Of a DNA stretch of 12,593 nucleotides, positions 7,125-12,593 are shown one piece after another. The notes under the pieces are model-generated. The model saw only the letters and a list, made by a program, of their open reading frames with translations. It searched no databases and was not told the origin of the DNA. Each line of letters opens with the position of its first letter. Position 1 is the first letter of the stretch. The stretch covers positions 1-12,593 of the forward strand of contig PALY01000146.1 in assembly GCA_002707085.1 (NCBI GenBank). Reading direction: 5' to 3'. Origin of the DNA: Deltaproteobacteria bacterium (GTDB lineage: Bacteria; Myxococcota_A; UBA796). Position numbers and translations under genes: made by a program.

Positions 7125-8315
7125 ATGCAGTGGGCATCCGCATTGTCGACCCAAGACCAGCCATCGGTGGCTGTACAATCGGTTCTTGCGTCCATTCAGA
7201 ACCAATTGTCGGATGCGCAACCTTCGTTGGTGCTTGTTTTCTCCAGTGGACATCCCAAGGAAGCATGGTCTGTTTTTCTCGATTCAATACGGGTGAGGTT
7301 TCCGGACTCCACGATTGTTGGGTGTGGCGCTGCTGGCGTCATTGGTGGAGGACGCGAGGTTGAAAACTCCGTGGCCTTGTCCATGACGGCTGCGGTGCTG
7401 CCAGACGTAGCCGTGATTGGGTTCCATTATGAAGGACAAGCTGTCGCGACGGTCGATGAGGCGGCTCAGAATTGGATTGAAAGGCTTGGGATTGAAGCGG
7501 AACACAGACCTTCTTTCTTGTTGTTTCCTGACCCATACACGTGTGATCCAGCCATGTTGATTGCGGGCTTGGACCGTGCCTACCCTGGCCACGTCAAGGT
7601 GGGCGGGCTGGCCAGCGGTGGCCAATCGGCGGGAGAGCAGGTGTTGGTGCTGGATGACCGTGTTGAACACTCAGGTGCCGTTGGCGTTGCCATGTACGGG
7701 GATATCGATGTGAGTTCCATCGTGGCTCAAGGGTGTCGACCAGTGGGCAGCCCGATGGTGGTGACCGAGTGCAGAGAGAACGTATTGGTTGAGTTGGATG
7801 GGATGTCCGCTTTGGAGCAGTTGGAGCGGGTATTCCACCTTTTGGATCCGCAAGATCAACACCTGTTTAGGAGTATGCCTATGGTGGGGATCGGAATGGA
7901 TCAGACAAGAGAGACATACCGGCAGGGTGATTTTTTACTGCGCCAGTTGATGGGGATGGATCGAAAGAAGGGTGTTCTTTCCGTTGGCACCCGCATGAAG
8001 GTCGGCAATGTGGTTCAGTTTCATCTTCGAGATGCGGAAAGCTCTCGGGCCGAGTTGGAAGAGTTGTTGATTCAACATGGTCGCAAGCACTCTGTGGACC
8101 AAGTGGAAGGGGCTGTATTGTTCAGTTGTGTGGGTCGTGGAGAATCATTTTTTGGCATGCCTGACCACGATGTGTCCGTCGCGACTCGATATTTGGGCGG
8201 CGCCCCAATCGGTGGTTTTTTTGGTGCGGGGGAGATTGGGCCGGTGGATGGACGGACATGGTTGCATGGTTACACCTGTGCAATCGGTATTTTCCGCCCC
8301 CGTGGGTGGAGTTGA
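7125..8315 (+). CDS. FIST domain sensory protein (FIST_N + FIST_C)
   Basis: A 396-residue protein matching the whole FIST family architecture. The N-terminal domain has VLVFSSGHPKEAW, then FPDSTIVGCGAAGVIGGG followed by REVENSVALS. A linking segment has FLLFPDPYTCDPAMLIAGLD and VKVGGLASGG. The C-terminal domain has VAQGCRPVG, GDFLLRQLMGMD, VVQFHLRDAESS, GAVLFSCVGRGESFFG and GGFFGAGEIGPV. FIST proteins are cytoplasmic sensory modules thought to bind small ligands. They occur alone or fused to signalling outputs; this one has no fused output domain, signal peptide or membrane segment. The ATG at 7125 has AGGG 7 nt upstream inside a hairpin. The gene lies 38 bp after lipoprotein A, probably on the same transcript, and converges on lipoprotein B. 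The ligand is unknown. Confidence 0.92.
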   Translation: MQWASALSTQDQPSVAVQSVLASIQNQLSDAQPSLVLVFSSGHPKEAWSVFLDSIRVRFPDSTIVGCGAAGVIGGGREVENSVALSMTAAVLPDVAVIGFHYEGQAVATVDEAAQNWIERLGIEAEHRPSFLLFPDPYTCDPAMLIAGLDRAYPGHVKVGGLASGGQSAGEQVLVLDDRVEHSGAVGVAMYGDIDVSSIVAQGCRPVGSPMVVTECRENVLVELDGMSALEQLERVFHLLDPQDQHLFRSMPMVGIGMDQTRETYRQGDFLLRQLMGMDRKKGVLSVGTRMKVGNVVQFHLRDAESSRAELEELLIQHGRKHSVDQVEGAVLFSCVGRGESFFGMPDHDVSVATRYLGGAPIGGFFGAGEIGPVDGRTWLHGYTCAIGIFRPRGWS

Positions 8316-8337
8316 GGCTGCTTGTTGGAAGGGTAAG

Positions 8338-8367
8338 GGGGACTGTGCTGTGCAAGTCCTTGTTTTT
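8338..8367 (+). terminator. Probable Rho-independent terminator after the FIST gene
   Basis: GGACT (8340-8344) pairs with AGTCC (8355-8359). After one bulged base, TGC pairs with GCA around a 3-nt loop, and two outer G-U pairs are possible. The stem is followed by TTGTTTTT. It sits 22 bp after the FIST stop in the 63-bp gap before the convergent lipoprotein B gene. No matching T-tract is seen for the minus strand. Confidence 0.5.
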
Positions 8368-8378
8368 CCATTGGGTGT

Positions 8379-10451
8379 CTACCAGAACTCGGACACCCAG
8401 TCCGCCCCACTAAAGACGGTCACTTGTCCATTGCCTGCGTCCAAGACCAAGTCGCCTACGCCATCGTCGTTCATATCTGCAGATGTGGATGAAATGCCGA
8501 GGCGTTCAAAGAGTTCTGTGCCTTCGAAACGATGGTCCGCATTGTGGCCATACGCGGTGTCGTTGATGGGGCCAAAGAACAGATGCGCCCGACCCGCAAC
8601 AGAGAGTCCGTCTACTTCTGCCAGAACTCCACCGATGGTCAAATCGTCGACTCCGTCCAGATCAACATCATTGCAGCCAATGTGTGTGGAAACGTCGCCA
8701 GGATGGTCTCCATAAAAGGTGAAAAAGGGTGTTTCGGAGCCGGCAGAGAACACAGAGACGGAACCTCCGGATAAGCTCATCGTGTTGTCTTCATCTGCGG
8801 ATACGGCCAAGTCGGTGATGCCGTCATTATTGAGGTCGCCCGTACACATGGTGGTTCCAAAGGCGGAGTCGGATGCACTTCCTTCCGAAGGCGTCAATAC
8901 GACGTCGCTGGTAATGGCTGCGGCAGTGTCTTCCAGAGGGCCAAATAAGATGTGTACATTGTCCGTACTGGGAGAACCGATCGCGATGTCATGTTGGCCA
9001 TCACCGTTCCAGTCGAGGAGTTTGGCAGATGCTTGGTAGGTGCCTCCGGGTATTCGGATCTTAAAAGGTGGGTCGGTACTTTCAGCACCCATATTTTCCC
9101 AAACCAGAAATTCCATTGAAGATACCGGTCCGGAAGAAATGATGATGTCGATTGCGCCATCTCCGGTGATATCTCCGGACTCTATGGGGGATAGACCCAT
9201 TTGATCTCCTGCCATTCCACTTGTGTGGGAAACGACATCATCAATGGGGTCGAAGCCATCTGTGAAGGGACCGTGGTAGACAAAGACCGAACCAGAAGCG
9301 GCCCCATCGGCGGATTCCATCAGGGGGGCGCTAACGACCAGATCGGGTTCTCCATCACCGTTTAGGTCTGTCCCTCCGTGCAGTCGAAACCCGAAACCGG
9401 AAGTGGATGTAGCGCCACCGCTGGAACTGGGAAATGTAGCGGTCCATGTTGGGTCTGTTGTTTCGGGTACCAATGGGCCAGCGAACAACAGAATCTGACT
9501 TGTGGTCGGGTCACCAATCAAGAGGTCGTCGATGCCATCGCCCGTGTAGTCAGCACCGTGCAGTCCTACACCAAAACTGTCGGCCCCCGATATGGCCCAC
9601 CAGGCCTCATCACTGGCATGCGTCGTTGCGCATCCACTATCGATGTACCCATCACAGTCGTTGTCCATCCCTGTGCATGACTCGGACGCTTCTGGGTATG
9701 TGTCTTCATTGTCATCATCGCAGTCCCCGACAATGGATGAATATCCTTCAGGCTCACTGCAAGAACTGATGGCGCTGCTTTCGACACCGAAACCATCCAT
9801 ATCAGCGTCGGTGTAGTAGGTCGTTCCGTCGATTGCGCCGATGCCGTCAATGTCTCCGTCACAGTTGTTGTCGATGGAGTCGCAGCGTTCCGAAGCGCCT
9901 GGGTGGATGTCTGGGTCCGCATCATCGCAGTCGTCATTGTTGCTTACCCGGCCTTCGTCTCCTTCACATCCAAAGCTTCGTGGAGCGCCATCTCCGTACC
10001 CATCGCCATCTTCATCTGCGAACCAGTTGCTTGCTCCGATGGCTTCATCCTCATCCGCGCGACCATCACAGTTGTTGTCGATGGAGTCGCAGACCTCTGT
10101 CGCATCGGGGTGGACTTGATCATCCTCATCGTTACAGTCGTAAGAATTGCTGACATATCCATCGATCGCGTTGCATTCGTTGCTTGGACTGTCCGGGTTT
10201 CCAAAACCATCTGAGTCGGTGTCAGCCCACATTTCTTCACCGTCGACGGGGTTGTCATCGACAAGACCATTGCAGTCGTTGTCCAGTGAATCACACAGTT
10301 CTTCCGCGCCTGGATGAATGCTTGAATCGTAGTCATCGCAGTCGACGCTGGCGTTGTATCCATCCAGATCATTGTCATCGCTATCTGGTGTTTTTGATTC
10401 CGGTGAACCACAACCAAAGATGAACAATCCGAAAAACAAAGTTCGTTTCAT
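8379..10451 (-). CDS. Lipoprotein B: four MopE-type repeats plus seven-repeat FG-GAP propeller
   Basis: A 690-residue exported protein. Residues 1-13 are a very short lipoprotein signal peptide (MKRTLFFGLFIFG) with Cys14 as the likely lipidated residue. Residues 25-274 contain four MopE-type repeats closing with SLDNDCNG, SIDNNCDG, SIDNNCDG and GMDNDCDG. Residues 290-690 contain seven FG-GAP/integrin-alpha-like repeats. Their calcium-loop motifs are DYTGDGIDD, DLNGDGEPD, DITGDGAID, DWNGDGQHD, DLNNDGITD, DVDLDGVDD and DMNDDGVGD, each followed by a hydrophobic strand; seven fits a complete beta-propeller. The ATG at 10451 has GGAGA 5 nt upstream. A surface-anchored, calcium-stabilised binding or adhesion role is inferred; no enzyme motif is visible. 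It is divergent from the Dam-like gene and convergent with FIST. Confidence 0.9.
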   Translation of the reverse strand: MKRTLFFGLFIFGCGSPESKTPDSDDNDLDGYNASVDCDDYDSSIHPGAEELCDSLDNDCNGLVDDNPVDGEEMWADTDSDGFGNPDSPSNECNAIDGYVSNSYDCNDEDDQVHPDATEVCDSIDNNCDGRADEDEAIGASNWFADEDGDGYGDGAPRSFGCEGDEGRVSNNDDCDDADPDIHPGASERCDSIDNNCDGDIDGIGAIDGTTYYTDADMDGFGVESSAISSCSEPEGYSSIVGDCDDDNEDTYPEASESCTGMDNDCDGYIDSGCATTHASDEAWWAISGADSFGVGLHGADYTGDGIDDLLIGDPTTSQILLFAGPLVPETTDPTWTATFPSSSGGATSTSGFGFRLHGGTDLNGDGEPDLVVSAPLMESADGAASGSVFVYHGPFTDGFDPIDDVVSHTSGMAGDQMGLSPIESGDITGDGAIDIIISSGPVSSMEFLVWENMGAESTDPPFKIRIPGGTYQASAKLLDWNGDGQHDIAIGSPSTDNVHILFGPLEDTAAAITSDVVLTPSEGSASDSAFGTTMCTGDLNNDGITDLAVSADEDNTMSLSGGSVSVFSAGSETPFFTFYGDHPGDVSTHIGCNDVDLDGVDDLTIGGVLAEVDGLSVAGRAHLFFGPINDTAYGHNADHRFEGTELFERLGISSTSADMNDDGVGDLVLDAGNGQVTVFSGADWVSEFW
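8382..9584 (-). repeat. Seven FG-GAP coding repeats (beta-propeller)
   Basis: Seven D-x-(T/N/D/L)-x-DG-x-x-D calcium-loop motifs occur at roughly 50-65 codon intervals. Most are preceded by FG-like segments (DSFGVGL, GFGFRLHGG, AFGTTM, ERLGIS) and followed by strands such as LLIGDP and LVVSAP. They fill the C-terminal 400 residues of lipoprotein B. Confidence 0.8.
9630..10379 (-). repeat. Four MopE-type coding repeats in lipoprotein B
   Basis: Four units of about 65-70 codons. Two share a 27-bp perfect DNA match (9859-9885 and 10066-10092) exactly 207 bp, or 69 codons, apart. This suggests a fairly recent duplication or gene conversion within the gene. Confidence 0.85.
10062..10088 (-). repeat. 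27-bp inverted repeat, right copy (partner at 5617-5643)
   Basis: This copy encodes DSIDNNCDG at residues 122-130 of lipoprotein B. It is the exact reverse complement of 5617-5643. Both start codons are a whole number of codons from the repeat, so exchange here keeps both reading frames. Confidence 0.9.
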
Positions 10452-10532
10452 CTGGGTCTCCGTTCATGCTTTCGAATCATACCGTGAGTCTCCATGCTTG
10501 CAGTCTGAGATCACTCAGTTTAAAGTATTGTC
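10452..10532. promoter_or_regulatory. Divergent promoter region of lipoprotein B and Dam-like gene
   Basis: An 81-bp gap between two divergent starts. On the minus strand, TATGAT (10476-10481) is a 5/6 match to a -10 box for lipoprotein B. On the plus strand, TTGCAG (10498-10503) and TAAAGT (10522-10527) are a weak promoter pair with an 18-bp spacer for the methyltransferase. That would put transcription near its ATG; no good Shine-Dalgarno is seen, so a leaderless or weakly translated message is possible. The palindrome CTGAG-ATCA-CTCAG lies between the two boxes. Promoter calls are by eye. Confidence 0.4.
10505..10518. promoter_or_regulatory. GATC-containing inverted repeat upstream of the Dam-like gene
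   Basis: CTGAG-ATCA-CTCAG has perfect five-base arms and contains one GATC (10509-10512), the site expected for Dam-type enzymes. It ends 14 bp before the ATG at 10533. It could bind a regulator in a methylation-dependent way; this is inference. Confidence 0.35.
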
Positions 10533-11342
10533 ATGTCAAGACTTAACAAAGCAAAGCCATTCCTCAAGTGGGCCGGCGGGAAGCGACAGCTTCTCGACGA
10601 GTTGAGAGCCCGAGTGCCAGACCATTATGGCACTTACCATGAGCCCTTTATCGGTGGAGGTGCGCTCTTTTTCGATCAGCTGCCCAAATCCGCCATTCTG
10701 TCTGATCTCAATCTTCGTTTGGTGCGTACCTACCGTGCGGTACGGGATGTCCCTGAGGATGTGATTCATGAGCTTTCACAATGTCGAAATGAGAAAGAAT
10801 TCTATCTCTCGATGCGAGAGCGTGACATCGACCAAGCCAGTGATGCAGAGCTTGCAGCGTGGATGATTTACCTCAATAAAACAGGCTTTAATGGGCTGTA
10901 TAGGGTCAACAAAAAAGGCGGATTCAACGTGCCTTTTGGGTATTATAAGAACCCTAAATTTTGCGATGCTGAGAACATCCGCCTGTGTTCAGAAAGGTTG
11001 CAAGGTATTGAGATCCTGCACACGGATTTTCGTACTGTTCTTGAGCGTGCGAAGCGTGGTGATTTTGTCTATTTTGATCCACCATATGTACCTGTTTCCA
11101 GTACAGCCTCCTTTACTTCATACACATCCGGTGGCTTCACCTTGGATGATCAGGCGGAATTGCGAGATTTGGCCCTTCAGTTGAAGAAGAAAGGGGTCAC
11201 CGTGTTGTTGTCGAATTCATCTGTCCCAGCAGTCCATGATTTGTATGCCAAGGGATTTGAATTCATTAATGTTTGGGCAAGTCGTGCCATCAACTGTCAC
11301 GGCGCGAAACGTGGAAAAATCGCGGAAGCACTCATCTGGTAG
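10533..11342 (+). CDS. dam: Dam-family (D12 class) DNA adenine N6-methyltransferase
   Basis: A 269-residue enzyme transferring a methyl group from S-adenosylmethionine to adenine, very probably in GATC. Motifs in order: FLKWAGGKRQL (10-20) with the AdoMet-binding segment, EPFIGGGALFF (37-47), SDLN (57-60), the target-recognition stretch NKTGFNGLYRVNKKG with FNVPFG (115-136), the catalytic DPPY (182-185), SNSS (227-230), and the C-terminal RAINCHGAKRGKIAEALI typical of Dam. Length is close to E. coli Dam (278). GATC specificity follows from resemblance to Dam/DpnM and is not proven. No restriction enzyme gene is adjacent in the window, so it may be a solitary regulatory or mismatch-repair methylase. 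The ATG has no strong Shine-Dalgarno. Its TAG is 6 bp from the convergent hydrolase stop. Confidence 0.93.
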   Translation: MSRLNKAKPFLKWAGGKRQLLDELRARVPDHYGTYHEPFIGGGALFFDQLPKSAILSDLNLRLVRTYRAVRDVPEDVIHELSQCRNEKEFYLSMRERDIDQASDAELAAWMIYLNKTGFNGLYRVNKKGGFNVPFGYYKNPKFCDAENIRLCSERLQGIEILHTDFRTVLERAKRGDFVYFDPPYVPVSSTASFTSYTSGGFTLDDQAELRDLALQLKKKGVTVLLSNSSVPAVHDLYAKGFEFINVWASRAINCHGAKRGKIAEALIW

Positions 11343-11348
11343 AGGTGG

Positions 11349-12122
11349 CTACTGATGGACCTGCAGCTTCTTTCCTGATGTGGTGATTTCATCGTTTTCA
11401 CGCTGAATGTTGGGTTTGGGGCGAACCAACTCGCCGCTCATGAGCTTGAAGGTGCCCAACACCCAACTCATGACAAGCCCTTCTAATTTGGCATCTCGAG
11501 TCAGCATTTTCGTGCCATGGCCACCTTCACTGAGCAGTTCATAGTGTACCTGCCCTTTGGCGACGTCTTCCAAGAGGGATGCACTTCGTGGGCCAAAGCG
11601 ATCATCTTCCGATGCCACCAGCAATACAGGCCTATCGCCATAGGCTTGAATGGCATCTCCGCTGGTGATGCCCTTGTGGTTTAAGCCGGGTGAAAGCAGC
11701 ACGAGGTTGACGATCTCTGGGTCTTTGGCCCCGAGCCGTGCGCATAGATTCGCACCGATGCTCGCACCAATACATGTGATTTCTGTGACGCCTTTGGTGC
11801 GCAGCCATGCTGCACCGGCCTCCAGATCTTGAATCATGGCCTTGTAGTCATCTTCCACGAGCGCAGTGCCCGCCTTGCTGCTTTTTCCATGGCCACGAAG
11901 ATCCACTGCGAGGGTTGTGATGTTCACGGAATCCAGGCGTTTGGTCAACGAATCCCAGTCCGATGAACTGCGTCCCAGCATGTGCGCGAGCAGGACCCCT
12001 TTGGATGATTTATGGGCGACACTGGATACCGCGTGGATATTGCTTCCATCCGTTGTGGTGAGTGAGACGGGGGTGGCTGCGCTGGCGAGACCAACAATGA
12101 GCGGTATGATTTGCAAAAGCAT
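11349..12122 (-). CDS. Exported alpha/beta hydrolase
   Basis: A 257-residue protein with a short cleavable signal peptide (MLLQIIPLIVGLASAA, cut near residue 16), so it probably acts in the periplasm. The alpha/beta-hydrolase fold is shown by LLAHMLGRSSSDW (oxyanion region, 44-56), AVDLRGHGKS (72-81), the nucleophile elbow GASIG with Ser121, the acid in ASEDDRFGP (Asp173 or Asp174) and the catalytic His202 in GGHGT. Together they give a full Ser-Asp-His triad; esterase, lipase-like or dienelactone-hydrolase-like activity is likely, substrate unknown. GAGGA lies 4 nt before the ATG. The gene follows the CxxC protein gene on the same strand after 48 bp, so the two probably share a transcript. 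A TATAGT (minus strand, 12144-12149) might be an extra promoter. Confidence 0.88.
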   Translation of the reverse strand: MLLQIIPLIVGLASAATPVSLTTTDGSNIHAVSSVAHKSSKGVLLAHMLGRSSSDWDSLTKRLDSVNITTLAVDLRGHGKSSKAGTALVEDDYKAMIQDLEAGAAWLRTKGVTEITCIGASIGANLCARLGAKDPEIVNLVLLSPGLNHKGITSGDAIQAYGDRPVLLVASEDDRFGPRSASLLEDVAKGQVHYELLSEGGHGTKMLTRDAKLEGLVMSWVLGTFKLMSGELVRPKPNIQRENDEITTSGKKLQVHQ

Positions 12123-12170
12123 GGGTTCCTCGGGGACGGTTCGACTATAGCTGTGGCTGGTTTGTCTCCG

Positions 12171-12461
12171 CTACCTTCGATGTGTCAGAGAGTTGAGACT
12201 GTCGAGAAATTCTTCCAAGTTGATTCCGTATGCTTCAGCCGCTTCTTTGATGCTCTCGTCAAAGCGCACGGCACACCCGTCACAGGACGGAAGGTGGTGT
12301 TGTGCAAAGACCGTAGGCGCATCGGGGTGGGCATTCCATGCTTCATCTATGGTCATGGACTCTTCAAAGAGTAGCGGTTTTTGCTCCTGCGCCAACCGCT
12401 TCAATAACAGGTGGGCCACCCGTCGAATCGGTGTGCGCAGTCGTGATCGTAGAGAAGTCAT
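12171..12461 (-). CDS. DUF1858-like CxxC redox-disulfide small protein
   Basis: A 96-residue cytoplasmic protein. Residues 36-92 match the small helical domain found alone or near hybrid-cluster and ScdA/Ric-type iron proteins: MTIDEAWNAHPDAPTVFAQHHL, then SCDGC (Cys60/Cys63), FDESIKEAAEAYGI and FLDSLN. The CxxC pair probably forms a redox disulfide or binds metal. Unlike minimal family members, it has a basic N-terminal extension of 35 residues with a short amphipathic stretch (RTPIRRVAHLLLKRLAQ). An alternative start at the domain's own Met36 would give a typical 61-residue protein. AAGG before the ATG at 12461 (12469-12472) supports the long form. It lies upstream of the hydrolase in an apparent two-gene unit. 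Confidence 0.78.
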   Translation of the reverse strand: MTSLRSRLRTPIRRVAHLLLKRLAQEQKPLLFEESMTIDEAWNAHPDAPTVFAQHHLPSCDGCAVRFDESIKEAAEAYGINLEEFLDSLNSLTHRR

Positions 12462-12480
12462 AGAGAGACCTTAATCTACT

Positions 12481-12502
12481 TGCTATAGTGGACCGGTTGA
12501 CA
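12481..12502 (+). promoter_or_regulatory. Candidate promoter elements for a rightward gene
   Basis: TGCTATAGT (12481-12489) fits an extended -10 box (TGnTATAAT with one mismatch). A perfect TTGACA follows at 12497-12502, with a weak -10 (about 12519-12524) after it. They overlap and cannot both be used as one promoter. Either would lead into the possible gene starting at 12527. Confidence 0.35.
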
Positions 12503-12526
12503 GCGGGTGGACAGGCGATAAACACG

Positions 12527-12593
12527 ATGCTCGCTCCCAGAGAGGGGGCATCGATCTTTGAATGGACAGGAATGGTTCCAACTGAGGACCAAC
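12527..12593 (+). CDS. Possible start of an unknown protein (cut by the right edge)
   Basis: From the ATG at 12527 the plus strand is open to the window end (22 full codons, beginning MLAPREGASIFEWTG). The frame is also open upstream to a TAG at 12461-12463, so GTG 12488 or TTG 12497 are alternative starts. The Shine-Dalgarno is weak (AGG, 11 nt before the ATG). Upstream promoter-like boxes and the divergent neighbour support a gene start, but the frame is too short to assign a family. Confidence 0.4.
   Translation, partial: MLAPREGASIFEWTGMVPTEDQ

Noticed and set aside
8077..8715. Plus-strand frame of 212 codons spanning the FIST end and lipoprotein B
   Set aside because: Crosses two well-supported genes in another frame and shows no coherent domain.
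5617..10088. 27-bp inverted repeats as ends of a transposon
   Set aside because: They lie within coding motifs, the enclosed DNA has no transposase, and no target duplications are seen.
5317..10379. Regular DNA repeats resembling a CRISPR array or tandem satellite
   Set aside because: Repeat spacing is a whole number of codons and the copies diverge as protein repeats; no constant repeats with unique spacers.
9566..10417. Minus-strand frames rich in Thr and Met inside lipoprotein B
   Set aside because: Frame-shifted shadows of the MopE repeats, with repeated TTT and MTM patterns caused by the repeat codons.
12480..12593. Minus-strand open frames at the right edge
   Set aside because: Two frames stay open from the edge to stops near 12475-12485, but they have no start, no domain and one is codon-register shadow of the plus frame.

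Overview
This is a moderate-GC bacterial window with short intergenic gaps, frequent strand switches and several large exported proteins. Long lipoproteins built from Asp/Cys-rich MopE-type repeats, joined to PPC or FG-GAP modules, are typical of Myxococcota and related deltaproteobacterial lineages. That placement is inferred from protein style only; no rRNA, tRNA or marker gene is present.

Left part (1-4968). An exported acidic protein gene (minus strand, runs off the left edge) is divergent from a membrane-anchored SGNH hydrolase gene (486-1601, plus). The hydrolase gene ends in an 11-bp tail-to-tail overlap with a polytopic GT-C-like membrane protein gene (1591-3306, minus). A second, apparently paralogous GT-C-like gene (about 3328-4968, plus) starts head-to-head with it, with only 21 bp between the start codons. 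Two GT-C-like proteins plus an SGNH hydrolase suggest cell-surface glycan assembly or modification (inference).

Middle part (4969-10451). Lipoprotein A (5080-7086, plus) carries seven MopE repeats and a PPC-like C-terminal domain. It is followed 38 bp later by a full FIST_N/FIST_C sensory protein gene (7125-8315, plus), whose likely Shine-Dalgarno sequence lies inside a perfect-stem hairpin. Convergent to these is lipoprotein B (8379-10451, minus), with four MopE repeats and a seven-repeat FG-GAP beta-propeller. The two lipoprotein genes share a 27-bp perfect inverted repeat in the same codon register. Recombination there would invert the FIST gene and swap the C-terminal modules of the lipoproteins in frame.

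Right part (10452-12593). A Dam-type adenine methyltransferase gene (10533-11342, plus) has a GATC-containing palindrome just upstream. It converges on a two-gene minus-strand unit: a CxxC redox-disulfide (DUF1858-like) small protein gene followed by an exported alpha/beta hydrolase gene. A possible new plus-strand gene starts near 12527 and is cut by the window edge.

I see no CRISPR array, insertion sequence, RNA gene or phage module. Every gap is below 300 bases. The most unusual feature is the pair of modular repeat lipoproteins flanking a FIST sensor, with the potential for in-frame module exchange.
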